A stretch of DNA of 64,000 nucleotides, taken from Neurospora tetraspora. Its lineage: Eukaryota; Ascomycota; Sordariomycetes; Sordariales; Sordariaceae. A program made the position numbers and the translations under genes. Location: NCBI RefSeq assembly GCF_033439725.1, contig NW_026944384.1:5580001-5644000 (forward strand), given 5' to 3'. The notes beneath the pieces were generated by a model that was not told the origin of the DNA, did no database searches, and worked only from the letters and a program-made list of their open reading frames with translations. Shown here piece after piece: positions 1 through 10,907 of the stretch (positions within the stretch are counted from its first letter, which is position 1; every line of letters starts with the position of its first letter).

Positions 1-1037
1 CGCGATCTGGTTGGAGGGTGTCGCCGTTGCGGTACTGTCGTCTGTCGGGTAAGAGCATCATGTCACCATGGTTCTGTGGAGGCAGAGAGCTGACCTGTCC
101 GAATACTTGGTTAGAATTGTGCCATTAAACCTCCGGCACCGATTGTGCTCCGCGACCGACACCGCCGGCTATGCGTAACATGCGCAAAGACGCCCATAGG
201 GAATCTCATAAAGCCACTCCTTGGCCCCGAGTTCTCCGTCGAGTCGGACGATGTGCAAAGAGCCATCTGCAAATGTGACACAGATGGAGTCTGGCTTTGC
301 CAGCCATGCGGTAAATCAATACGGAATGATGATTACGATTACAAAAGGTAAGCTGATGTGCCTCCACCCACTTCACATTCAGTTCTGACATGTCATCTAT
401 CACCAGCATCTGGAGATGGCGTAACCAGTACACCGATGTCCTCGGCGGTCTCGGCACTGGCATCGGCGAAGGCGATCGCGGCGTTATTTGCGGCCGCGGG
501 AGTGACTGCTGCGCTGCCCGGAAGCGGGAACAGGAGACCGACTGTGATGCCGAAGATGCTCAAGAAGCCGACGGCACCTATGAATACACTCCGTCTCCCT
601 CTACCACCACTGTCTCGAATGGTTCCAACATTTCCATCGCCTTTTGGGGCACCGATACTGCCAGCACCACTAGTAGTAACGGAAGTGTGAACGGTAGCAA
701 CGCTTCCTCGTCATCTCAGACGGGCGGTCTTGGCTCTGCCTTGGCCGGGCCCGGCCTCGAACGCAGGACCCCTAGTCCTATGCTGAAGCCTGGCTATGAA
801 AGGCACGAGATCGAGGGCATTGGCGGTGTGGTCAAGAAGAAGCTTGTCCGGATGGTCAAGGTCGGGGCCTGTGTCCCTGAATGGCCGGACGAGCGGGATC
901 GAGGCGATATCCTTGGCCGGGAGATGCAGGCCAAAGTGAGGAGTTGGTGTGGCTGGTGTTGGAGGGTGATTCCCGGAAAGCTGGACTATGAATTCGCCAG
1001 ACAGGAGGCTAGGAGTAAGGCGCTTGAGGAAAGATAA
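1..1037 (+). CDS. Cys-rich zinc-binding fungal protein, 5' partial
   Basis: Three exons are visible: 1-48, 115-347 and 407-1037. The introns are GTAAGA...TTAG and GTAAGC...CCAG, and both joins keep the frame. The visible part is 303 residues and the N terminus lies outside the window. Exon 1 encodes CRRCGTVVCR, which the join extends to CRNC. Further CxxC pairs follow (LCVTC, CKCDTDGVWLCQPC, ending in a run to IWRWRNQY). These pairs suggest a FYVE- or B-box-like zinc fold. After about residue 140 comes a Ser/Thr/Asn-rich linker, then a basic C-terminal block with CGWCW. I do not recognise a named family and assign no function. The next gene, mL58, converges on it. The spliced frame is well supported; the protein class is an inference from the Cys pattern. 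Confidence 0.72.
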
Positions 1038-2542
1038 GAAAAGAGGGTAATAAGGGTATAGGCGTCATAATGTCTTGGATGGCAGTCGTAATCGTCGCTT
1101 GCTGAGGTTTTGCTTTTCATTAAAAGGGGCGTGATGGTTCGTAGGAGTACGTTAGAGGAAGGGAAATCGAAATTGTAGCTTTTATGGAGGTTGATAGGGT
1201 TTGGATAACGTTACTTGCTTTTAACCATATAGAGGTACAATATAGCTGAGACTGTTCACCTAGCAACACCTTGACCGTCATCATAGTAATGTAGGGGTTC
1301 AGCGGAAGCAAGCAACTCTTTTTAGTCCGATGGCTTACTTTGACTCCGCTACTCTCCCAGCTCTCTTTTCTTCTCTCTATCCAACTCTCTCTTCAATTCC
1401 TCTCTCTTCTTCTCTCTATTCAACTCTCTCTTCAATTCTCTCTTCAATTCTTTCTTCAATTCTCTCTTCAACTTTCTCTTCAACTTTCTCTTCAACTTTC
1501 TCTTCGTCTCTCTCTTCGTCTCTCTTTTCGTCTCTGTCTTGGTGTCTCTCTTCACCTATCTCTTCACCTCTCTTTAACCTAGTTCAACAATAGAAGGCCG
1601 AGGCCATGAACTCTTGGTGAATACCTAGTTAGATGTGGTTGATGTCTTACACAGAAGCACAGAAGTGTTGTGAATGCACGCGCGAGTGGTATTTGAACAC
1701 TGAAAGACATGAGAATGACATGGACATATGTACAGAAGTGTTGCTGCCTGTTTAAGTAAGGCATACCACTCACCAACCAACCCCCCCTTTCCTTCGCGCA
1801 ACTGCGACGGGGCAGCCGTAGCCGTATCCCTCTTCCGATCCATTTTCCGTTTCCCCGGCCCCACCCATAGGTACCTATTCCTGATCGTACAAGGCGTTGC
1901 AAATAGTCGTGACCAAAATGCGTCTCTGTCTGTCTGTCTCCCCTTTTATGCGCTGTGCTGTGACTAGTAATACAAAGTGGGTATGGCAACAATCTCCTTC
2001 CTGGCTCCTCTCATGGCATCGCTGGCGGGCTTAGTTAGGGAGCTGATCAAAGGAACTGGCTGGCTGGCTGGCCGGTCGGTCGGTCGGTCGGTCGTCGACT
2101 GGACTGGGGGGTTGAGTTGCTGGTTGGTTGGTATGTCTACCACCCGCCCTTTGCGCGCATATCGACAACCCGCTCACTCACTCACTCGCCCTCCGCGCAT
2201 AACGATGGGCTGAGATGAGATGAGCTGAGCTAGGCAATCCCCCTGCCACTTTGGCGCTGTCCTCAGAAATGGCAAGATGAGCAGGCTTTCCCCCAACCCG
2301 CCCGCCAGCTAGACCAAAAGAACGGGTGACCAAAAAGTAGTATATATGCCGCGCGCGCAGGAAGCAAAGCAACCAATAAGCCGAACCAGACCAGAAGACC
2401 AGACCAGACCACTTCCCTTTCTCCTTTCTCTCTCTCATCCGCACCCTCCTCCCCCACCGCTCTAAACAATACTCTTCTTCCTCCTCCCCCATCTCCTTCA
2501 ACGCTTTCCCCAACAATCCCAGTACCAGCAGCCCATCTGCAT
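1038..2542. other. Gene-free interval between convergent genes
   Basis: This is the 3' side of both flanking genes. It holds the pyrimidine minisatellite at 1360-1575 and short tetranucleotide runs: GGCT/GGTC units around 2059-2096 and CTCA units around 2172-2185. I see no credible coding sequence. Confidence 0.6.
1360..1575 (+). repeat. Pyrimidine-strand minisatellite
   Basis: A tandem array of imperfect 10-15 bp units of the type TCTCTCTTCAATTC, then TCTCTTCAACTTTC, then TCTCTTCGTC. One strand is almost pure pyrimidine. Unit variants are grouped (CAATTC, then CAACTT, then CGTC), as expected from local duplication. All reading frames through it give low-complexity Ser/Leu or Lys/Arg/Glu strings, which is a by-product of the repeat. 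Confidence 0.85.
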
Positions 2543-3220
2543 CTATATCTCGCCACGATGCAGCATCTCCTTTCTCCTCCTGGCATCCAGCTTGGCAGCC
2601 GCTCTCCGGGGGCCCCAGCTCTCGGCGATCCTGGCGCGCGCGAGCTTGTGCTGCTCCTGGTGCTCGCGAGGGGCCTGGGTGCACATCATGATGAACACCT
2701 TTGTGCAGTTGTACTTGTTGCTGAGGTAGGTGACGCTGTACTTCTTGGGGTCCTTGGCGCGCAGCTGGCGGATCTCCTCGACCTGCTCGGCCGTGACGTT
2801 GTACGACTTTGTGGGGTTGTAGAGGACGGGCGGTAGCTGCTCGCCGTGCTCAGCAGCGTTGGCATCGGTAGCCTCCTCTACTGGCGTAGGGGCTTGCGGC
2901 TTGAAAAGCTTGTATATGTTTGCGCGGCGGCGCGGGTCGGAGCGCGGGAGGAACTTGAAGGGCGTGTGGTAGACCGAGGCCTCGGACGAAGGAGGGTTGA
3001 AGATGATGCGGTCGCCTTCGACGGGTACGTTGAGGAAGGACTCGTGCGGAGGGATGTTGAGCATGCGTTTTGTCCGGTTCGCGGTCGACTGGTAGCGGAC
3101 GGAAATGCCGGCGGCGACGGCGGGGTGGGCAGCAGCGGCCTTTTGGGTGGTGGAGGAGGAGAGCGCAACGCGGCGGCAGCAGGTGGCCGCGGGCCGGAAC
3201 AGGGAAAGAGAAGCCTCCAT
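2543..3220 (-). CDS. mrpl20: Mitochondrial large-subunit ribosomal protein mL58 (Mrpl20)
   Basis: A single-exon gene of 225 residues. Translation is taken from the ATG whose complement ends at 3220; the longer upstream frame has no ATG. Residues 1-45 are rich in Ala, Arg and Ser with no acidic residue after position 2 (CRRVALSSS, then SVRYQS), typical of a mitochondrial import signal. The body carries a PHESFLNVPVEGDRIIFNPP-type segment followed by a basic, helical C terminus (CTKVFIMMCTQAP, then ARRRKEM). This matches the fungal Mrpl20 family, a fungal-specific protein of the mitochondrial 54S subunit. Family assignment is from memory of the conserved N-terminal motif. It converges with the zinc-binding gene and diverges from the gene at 6820. 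Confidence 0.85.
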   Translation of the reverse strand: MEASLSLFRPAATCCRRVALSSSTTQKAAAAHPAVAAGISVRYQSTANRTKRMLNIPPHESFLNVPVEGDRIIFNPPSSEASVYHTPFKFLPRSDPRRRANIYKLFKPQAPTPVEEATDANAAEHGEQLPPVLYNPTKSYNVTAEQVEEIRQLRAKDPKKYSVTYLSNKYNCTKVFIMMCTQAPREHQEQHKLARARIAESWGPRRAAAKLDARRRKEMLHRGEI

Positions 3221-3256
3221 TTTTTGCTGGTTGTCTCTGTTGCTTTGTTTATACAC

Positions 3257-6200
3257 TCGGACCGTCGTCGTGTTGGCTTCAGTGAAGAAGTTGTACAGAC
3301 GGGGACGACGGGATTGGTCGGAGAGCCGAGGTGGGTGGAATTGTCAAAGGAGGGGACGAGGTTTCGGGTTGCAGGCCGGATTGCGGAAAAAAAAGAGGCG
3401 ACAGATTAACAAGTTCAACAAGAAGATTATGAGGTCTCTCTGTTATTTTCAGGATCAAGTTTCCGTCGCAAGCTGCAATGGGGGGATCTGGTCGTCCAAT
3501 TGTTCACCCGTCCACCTCGATCGGCCTCGTTCACGTTCAGCGTCTGTGTCTCTCGACGAGCTCCGCGCGCTCGCCATCCCACATTGGACATGAACTTTTT
3601 CTCGGGAACCGCTTATCAAAGTCACGTGCTGCGTGCACGGTCCAGGTAGGCCGTGGCCGAAAGCAAACAACGCTTGGGCCATCCGACGGGAGCCCCGGTT
3701 TGTCTGCTCCACTTCTCCGCTCCAATCCCCGATTTTCGGCGGACCTTGACGGCCGGCTATAGTGGGTCTATTCGGTTCATCCCATGTGGTTTGATGACCA
3801 GCCCCGGCCCGTAAAATCGGGCCGTTCATACAATCCTTTGGTTCACTTCAGCCCGGCGACCTTCCACGTGTCTCGGATACTACTCGTTAGTCGTTACTCT
3901 GTCCAGACTTTCCATGAGTGGTCGGAGACTACGGGTACCGCATGAACAGGAGAGAAGCGTGTGAAACAATAATTATACTGCTGTACACAAGACACGATCA
4001 CGCTGTTGTTCGGTCGGCCCATTTGGTCTTCGTCGGAGCGTATCGGACACCTTTGAGGCAAATTGGAAACGTGTGACGGTGATGCAGGGGGTTTGAGGTG
4101 AGCTAACGAAGCTCTTCACATTTTCGTCACCCGAGTTCGCAAAGACGGTCCAAAAATATCAGCAACATCAGCACCGAGGTGTGAAGCTGAAATACGTATT
4201 GCTTCCCTTTGAAGAGCCACTCACCTGACTCACCGTGACTCCGTGAGAAAGAAAAGAGCCTGGAAACCACAAGCGAGTTCGGTTCCTTTGGCAACCCCGC
4301 ATTTGCTTCCCCAGATTCCTCGCCAGGCTGTGTCGTGGTCCTGGAAGCAACCACAGATCCAACGGTCTGTATACCTTGAGCAACCGATGCTGGAATTGTC
4401 GGGTCCGAGTCTAGAATTCTGAATGCCGGAAGCTCAGAGAGGTCTCGGGATGATGGATGCATGGCATGGCATTGTACACAAGCGACAGGTGAAAAGTTGT
4501 TAAAAGTTTCATTGTCGGACGCCGTGTGACGTAGATAGCGTTCCCCACCTGATTCTCACTCAATTTCAGGGTCGAAATGCCAGGCACATCCAACACCCCA
4601 CGGCATCAGGTGCCCTTCTTGTGATCGACAAGTGGGCTGAGCCGATGTCCTAATTCAGCAAGACGACGCCGGAACTTGGTCCGACAGCTTTTGAGTGAGG
4701 CGAGACCCTATTTCAAAAGTTGTAACTTGGAGGGGCTTTGATGGGGTCAATGTGATGACCACCATGGTGACGGGATGGAAGCTGATAGAAGTGTTGTTGA
4801 TACCGTTGACGCTGCAAGAGGCGCAAATCCCATCACTGCGACCGACTGCGACCATGTGCCTGGACAGTCAGTCCGTCTCGGTAGAGTATCAGGTCGCGGC
4901 AACAAAAGGGAAATATTTTGATTGCATTGGCTTTATGCGACACGGTGGTTTTCTGGTTGGCCCAATCAAGCACTATCCGGATCCTTTCGACATCAGGTAC
5001 GACTCCGTATCACCAGACTCATATCACCTCCCGCATCCGGCCGACACTCTCTTGTCCAAAAATCCCCTCCCTTGGTCCAATGCTTCCCAGGGCTGAGTTT
5101 GAGGTCTGCCACAACTGCGGCCAAAAGGGGTTAACGACGCCTTCCAATCACTTTGGTCTTATTGCCGCAAGGAGAAAAGCCTTGGTATATAGCACACCTC
5201 TGGTATCATGAGATACACATGTTGTAGAGTCAATGGCTCAACAACCGTCAAGTGCCTTCTCTTGTCGGCCTGTTCCTTGTTCTTCTTATGAGTCTACGTT
5301 GCGGAATTTCCGGAGCTTGGCGGCTAGTGAGCATGAAAGCTAGACCTGGAAATAGCCAGAAGGTTAGAAACAAGGCCTTTGGCGTGTCATCAACTGTGAT
5401 TCAGACCAACCTAGACAGTACTTGATATCGTGATGGTGATACCTCTAAGGACTATTCCATGTTTTGTCATTGGTGATCTTTCGACCGAAACACAGCTTTA
5501 CACTATTTGCATGGTTCTCAAGCTGCCACGGCAGTCCAGCTTACGGTAACTTACAAGAGTTAGAGTGGGAGTGGGTCGGTTGGACCGTCGTCATCCGTCC
5601 GTTGATCTTGATTTATTTAGTTATCACGGCTCGTTAAAGACATGTTGGGCTCGACAAACGGGTCGAAGACAAACAGGGAGAAACCCCTTTTTTCTTTCGT
5701 TCCGTTCCAAGCTCTTTCCACAATCTGCCTATACTCCCGGACTCCGGTACAACACGTCCACATCTGCAAACACTTTCAACAATCCTCGACGCGTAAAGAG
5801 CAGAAAAGGTCAAGAGCTCTAACAAACACTAACTCCCAAAGCGGAATCTGCGGCTTGGTCAAGATCGCATTTGCGCCCGAAACATTTCAGACTGCAGGAG
5901 CGGGCAGATCCAGGGTACACCCAGCACTTTGTCGGCAACGGCCCCATCACAGCCCGCCAAGGATGACCTGAAGCATCCACTATCCAGGTCCAGAGAAGAA
6001 GAGGACCTGCTTCGACTTCTGCATCGGGGCATCACATCACACACTGCCAGGTGCACGCACACCAACACAAACATCACCCTTCGGTCGCTCCCTCTTCCTC
6101 CTCTTCGTCCTCATCCCGCGATCCTTCTCTCCCACCAAACCTGGGCGTGCGCAAACCTTGTCTTCCTTCCTTACCATTACACCAAAGGTCACCTGGGAAA

Positions 6201-6819
6201 GGTTTTTTTTTTCTCTCTTCTGCTCTCTTCACACCTCTCGTCATCATCGCAGAGACTCAATCTAAATTAACAACCAAAAAGTGTCAAGGTTGGACAACTT
6301 GGTAAGGGCGCATCTTTCCTCACTCTTCCCCGTCCACGTCACAGTCGCAATCGCAGTCGCAATCGCAGTCGCAGTCATGGTAAGATGGGAGTCATGGATT
6401 GCGGTAACCATCCATCCTGGGCCAAGATGGAAAAGCTTGTGCCCTGTTCGCTGTTGTCGCGACAACAAAAGCCATTTCCACCCCCACTGTCGCCGCCAGC
6501 CGAAATTGGGGGAATTTCAAAACCAGCTCCATCTTAGATCACCAACGTGTCTGCTCCGCGCTCTGATTCCTTGTGTTCCCAAAATAGCTCGCGCTGACCA
6601 GATCCCAGTGTTGATTCTAGACTCCCCACCCATACCGACCTTGAGAAGCTTTGGCTGAAGCTTGAAACTTGATCTTCTTTGTCCTCCATCTTCGTCCCAA
6701 ACACCAAACACCATCCGCGCTCGGCACTTCAAATACGACTTTTTGCGCATCTGCCTATCCCCCAGAGTCCAAGATAACCGAGCACGAATCAGTACTATCA
6801 CGATACCAACATCATCATT
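3257..6819. other. 3.5-kb intergenic region
   Basis: A shared upstream region for mL58 (-) and the gene at 6820 (+). The open frames here start at GTG/TTG or have no coding character. From about 6050 to 6280 the + strand is CT-rich, like a fungal 5' leader. A hexamer-based repeat follows at about 6345-6376. Confidence 0.5.
6345..6376 (+). repeat. Short hexamer tandem repeat
   Basis: Alternating CGCAAT and CGCAGT hexamers, about five copies, in the probable leader or promoter region of the gene at 6820. It is not coding. Confidence 0.7.
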
Positions 6820-7917
6820 ATGAGTCTCGCCAGCACATCGCTGCCCCAGGGCGGCCAGAGTATCCCAAGGTTAGCGGGCCCGTTCGAGTCCGATTCAGGC
6901 TCTGGAAACGCGACCCCACGAGCGGCGGCCGGAGGAGAGGGAGGAGCCTCGGAGGAGAAGAAGGCCAAGAAGCGCAGCCTTTTCGGCTTCGGGAAGAAGA
7001 AGGAAGACGCATCGTCCGCTTCAAAATCGCCTGCCCCATCCACCGGCAGCCAAGGAAAGGCTGCCTCTTGGGTTAAGAGGTCAACCGGTGCCTCGCCTGT
7101 TCAGTCCGACGTCTACATTACACCACAATCGCCCGGTCGTGGCTTTACCTCGTCTCCACGCCTTTCATCGCCAGCTGGTAGCCAAATCTTCGAGCGCGAC
7201 GTACAAGAAAGCGCTTCCATGGTCCCAAATTCGCCCGCCATCCCGTCTCACATCCAGACTGAGAACTACATCCCGCCCGTGCTTGACGCCTCTTCGCAGG
7301 CTATCACCGACAAGCGCCTTGACCCCGATAGCGTCGAGATCATCACACATACCTCCCACCAGCCTGCCGCCGTGACGGTGACCGGAGCTGCCCCCAATCC
7401 TGTCCCTCTCTCCCTCGAGGCAAGCTGGGCAGACGAGCTGGCCGCCTTCGCTGCTGGCCGGGGGACAATACCCGGAAACGAGACAGCTTCCAACTACGGT
7501 AGCTTTGATAACACGGATATCCGCCGTCTGAGCTTCATCTCGTTTGCCGATGTCGTGCAGGCCGAGCAGCAACAGGTTGCGGGCTCGCGCGATAGCATGC
7601 ACTTTGCTGGTTTGACCAGCCTCACTCCCACTGGTGTTAACCGCTCACCGAGCCCAGTTCGCTCTCCAGTCTCCTCTTCTGGCGGTCACAACACAAGCCC
7701 CCCAACGAGCAAGTCTGGATCGGTGAAGGGATTTGATGTTGGCGCTATTCCTGGATCACCAGGCAGGAAACCCCTTGGCAGCCCAACAAGTCTTTTGCAC
7801 CCTAGCCCGGTTGTCAACGGCGAGATCGCGATCGAGACCATGGCGCAGGCGCTGCGGAGGACCGGAAGCGGAGATTTGAGTGGTGGTGTGAGGAGTTTTC
7901 CCGTAAGCCCGATCTGA
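6820..7917 (+). CDS. Ser/Pro-rich, mostly disordered fungal protein
   Basis: Intronless, 365 residues, from ATG at 6820 (context CATCATTATGAG). The N-terminal third has a Lys cluster (EEKKAKKRSLFGFGKKK, about residues 46-62) followed by long Ser/Pro/Gly stretches with many SP and SPxR sites, which look like proline-directed phosphorylation sites. Two segments look conserved or structured: SWADELAAFAAGR near residue 203 and IRRLSFISFADVVQAEQ near residue 235. The second includes an RRxS basophilic kinase site in front of an amphipathic helix. No catalytic domain, signal peptide or membrane segment is visible. I do not recognise the family. It converges on the dioxygenase gene. Confidence 0.8.
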   Translation: MSLASTSLPQGGQSIPRLAGPFESDSGSGNATPRAAAGGEGGASEEKKAKKRSLFGFGKKKEDASSASKSPAPSTGSQGKAASWVKRSTGASPVQSDVYITPQSPGRGFTSSPRLSSPAGSQIFERDVQESASMVPNSPAIPSHIQTENYIPPVLDASSQAITDKRLDPDSVEIITHTSHQPAAVTVTGAAPNPVPLSLEASWADELAAFAAGRGTIPGNETASNYGSFDNTDIRRLSFISFADVVQAEQQQVAGSRDSMHFAGLTSLTPTGVNRSPSPVRSPVSSSGGHNTSPPTSKSGSVKGFDVGAIPGSPGRKPLGSPTSLLHPSPVVNGEIAIETMAQALRRTGSGDLSGGVRSFPVSPI

Positions 7918-9079
7918 ATTGGGAGGAAAACATGGGCGAAACCCAACGAGCTGGGGCGACACAAGGCGGTTGCGACACCTGGTCGATTTTTATTTCTTCA
8001 CTGAGAACGTGCAAAAATATGGTTTGGGAAGAGTTGAGGTGGAACAGGAAGTGATACCTTTTGGTTTGCAAGTTTAGGTTTGGTGCTGCTGGAGGGTGAC
8101 AGGAGGGATATCAACCCTGAAAAGGGCTGAACGAGTGTTGTTGCTGTTTCTCTACCATGGGGACGCTGACGTGTGGTTGACGGCTGTTGTTTCTACCTCC
8201 GCTTCTTTGCTGGATCTTTGGGAGGGAGGGCTGGATGGGAAGATAGGAGTTGCCGGGTTCTGATTCTGTGTGGTTTTCTCTCTCTTTTCTATATCCCCCT
8301 ACTTGTTATGCTGTTACCTTGTTATCTCTTTTTCACTATCTTCACTTCTTGTCACCCGTTTGCGACCTATTCACCATTTAACTTTTTCCCTTCTCTTCTT
8401 TCTTTTTACACATCTTGATGTTATACCAAATACCACCAAGCACACGTCATGGAATGACTGCAATCGACAGAGAGAAAGTTCGAGCTTAGGAACCACCACA
8501 ACAAAAAGAGAAACAGCGGCTTGATTTGTTGATCGCTCAATGATTGTTACATGAACATGACAAGTGATTTTGAAAGTGGATGTTGATATGAGATCTGGTC
8601 CAAACAGTCAGCCGGGCTAGTTGATCATCCGCTAAGCATGGTTTCAAGGCTGAGAGTAATATCCAGGAAGATTATACATATACGGATCCAGCAACTTGGT
8701 CAGCCATGATCATCCAAACAGCGCAGGAAATTAAACAGTGATGATCAGGTACCCACTACTTTGGGTGTTCCAGTGTTTCAGAACTCGGTTGACGTGAATG
8801 TCTCTGATTTTGTGACTATTTAGCGACGAGTAAATGATGCTATCCAAAATTGCTCAGTTGGTACTTTGTCAGACAACATGACATGTTTTTCAATATCCAC
8901 AACGCGGTCTTGCTGAACGATTCGAGTCACCAAGCTGTGATTCAAATTTGGTTCTTTGGAGGCTAAGGTCGTGCGGATTTTACTTGAGCAAAGCCTGATG
9001 ACATCTTTCTGCATTCATTGTGACGGTCGAGAGATAACTGATTCCACTCATCTTCATCCTCATACACACCGGCCAATGC
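7918..9079. other. Intergenic, convergent 3' flanks
   Basis: T-rich and CT-rich 3' flank around 8260-8420, then unremarkable sequence. No gene is seen. Confidence 0.55.
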
Positions 9080-10084
9080 CTAAGCATACAACCTAGTAAA
9101 CCCCTCCTGCGGCGGCTGCAACCAATTCCTCTCATCATACTCCCTCCCCTCCCCACCCTCAATAACATGGAACGTATAGATAATCCTCCCCTTCTGGCTC
9201 AAATTCCTCTCACTCCTATGCAAGATATTGCCATGAATAAGGACCAAATCGCCCGCCTTCACCTCCCCAGGCACATACGCCTCCTCCTCCTCCCTCCCCT
9301 TCACACTCTCCGGCTTCTGATCCTCCCCATACTGTTCTCCAGGCGGGAACCTCGGGCCCCCATTATCCACCATCTCCGTGCCCTCGTCCGCGCCCACCTT
9401 TCTCACCAACCTCTTCTCAATCGGCGCCCACAAATGCGACCCGGGCAAAAAACTCAAGCACCCGTTCTCCAGCGTCGCATCCTCCAACGCGTACCAGAAC
9501 CCCACCGCCGAAGGCGGGTCGGTGTACAGAAACGTGCTGTCCTGATGAGGAGGCACCGCCCCGCCGATCTCGGGCTGCTTGCAGATCACCATGCTCTGCA
9601 GACACCGCGGGTCTTTGAAGCCCAGATCCCGAGCCACGGCCGCCGGGCGCGCTTTTAGGTCTTCTATCCACCCATCCCCATCCCCCCTCTCATCATCTTT
9701 AGGGGAAGTAGCCAGCAAACTGGCAAACGCAGGGTTCAAGCCGTGGAGGTAATGCCCGATCTTGTTGATGGCTTGTTCCTTGGGTTTGATTAGATTGCCA
9801 GAGGCGTCGAAGGCGTCTTCCTCGAAGAAGAAGCGGATCTTGTCGCCCGAGGACAGGAAGTAGTCGTCACCGACGTGGTCGTGGCCGGAGGAGCCGCCGG
9901 TGCGGAAGCGGGTTAGGGGGTGCGTGGTGAGGTCGAAGTCGGAGAGGAGCTTGTGGGTTTCGGAGAGGAGGCGGGAGACGGTTTGGGGGGGGAGGGCGCG
10001 GGGGATTATGAGGTAGCCGTTTTCGCGGAAGAAGGAGAGTTGGGTGGGGGTTAGGCCGTCGGAGGTTTGGGGTTCGGAGGCCAT
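9080..10084 (-). CDS. Phytanoyl-CoA dioxygenase family protein (PHYHD1-like)
   Basis: 334 residues from the ATG whose complement ends at 10084 (MASEPQTSDG). The frame is open for 104 codons further upstream, but without a better ATG and with non-coding character. The fold is the PhyH double-stranded beta helix, an Fe(II)/2-oxoglutarate oxygenase. The first iron ligands are PPHQDST near residues 179-181. The distal His is in the segment HGNILHRSERN near residue 289, followed by Arg in KGRIIYTFHV as the likely 2-oxoglutarate anchor. The element FLPGSH also fits PHYHD1 rather than true phytanoyl-CoA hydroxylase. No PTS1 is present (C terminus TRLYA), so a cytosolic location is likely. The substrate is unknown. 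It is divergent from the SNF2 gene. Confidence 0.85.
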   Translation of the reverse strand: MASEPQTSDGLTPTQLSFFRENGYLIIPRALPPQTVSRLLSETHKLLSDFDLTTHPLTRFRTGGSSGHDHVGDDYFLSSGDKIRFFFEEDAFDASGNLIKPKEQAINKIGHYLHGLNPAFASLLATSPKDDERGDGDGWIEDLKARPAAVARDLGFKDPRCLQSMVICKQPEIGGAVPPHQDSTFLYTDPPSAVGFWYALEDATLENGCLSFLPGSHLWAPIEKRLVRKVGADEGTEMVDNGGPRFPPGEQYGEDQKPESVKGREEEEAYVPGEVKAGDLVLIHGNILHRSERNLSQKGRIIYTFHVIEGGEGREYDERNWLQPPQEGFTRLYA

Positions 10085-10907
10085 TTTGCTGGTGGTGGGT
10101 GGTGGCTCGTGGGTTTGGTCAAGGATTTGAGGTAAGATGTCTGATAGGAGTTCCTCACGGCTTGTAGAGAATGTGGTGATGTCGTAAGGTGAGTTGAAGA
10201 AGTGTAGTGCAAGAGAGTTGTTGGACTGAAGTGAAGTCGAGGTGAACCCCACCTTGATATAGGTGGCTGCACTAACAGAACCCCACGTTACATCAACTAT
10301 TCTAACACCGATCCACCAGATCATCGTTATCATCGCACACGAAAAAACGTGGGAATAAAGTTTGAACCTTCGGTTTATCTTAGCCGGAGCGTTCAACCAT
10401 TGAACCCTTGTCTCGGGCTCTTTTTGGTGTCGTAATAGCGGGCTAGGCGATCATATTGAGCTTCCTCTTCTGACTTAGACGCGGTTCTTTCAAGTTTCAA
10501 CGGGTACTGTTAGCGGTGGAGGTCGGATGTTAGTGTTAGTAAGGTATCGGCAAGCTCCGAGCTCCACTGAGCCTTGAGTGTGTGTGTTAAAAGGGCGAGA
10601 GATGTCTTTGTGAAGCCATGGTGATGATAACTTCATGTCTTTGTAGAAGATGAATAGATCACAGGGCGTAGTTCTCTGACATAGAATAAGTGCTAGTCGG
10701 AACAAGCTGACAGACACAAGAGAACTCTCCTGAAAGCGCTTGAGGGTTAGGGTTCACTTGCTGCGTGGAAGCTAACTTCCAACACGTGCTCACGCTCTCT
10801 AGGCGCGATTCTTGGCCCCTGCATTTTGCCCCTCCGTCGCCAACTTCCACCCTGGCAACGACGCGTCGCGATCACCAACCATCACCAATCGATACCATGC
10901 CTGCGCA
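10085..10907. other. Divergent promoter region, dioxygenase / SNF2 gene
   Basis: An 823-bp region between two divergent start codons. It contains a two-unit telomere-like motif at 10743-10754, about 155 bp before the SNF2-gene ATG. Confidence 0.5.
10743..10754 (+). promoter_or_regulatory. Telobox-like motif
   Basis: AGGGTTAGGGTT, two vertebrate/fungal-type telomere units, upstream of the ERCC6L2-like gene. In other fungi such interstitial repeats are bound by Tbf1/Teb1-type Myb proteins. A role here is inferred from position only. Confidence 0.35.

Noticed and set aside
1340-1593. Two overlapping + strand frames in the pyrimidine repeat
   Set aside because: Both are translations of a tandem repeat with no non-repeat coding part.
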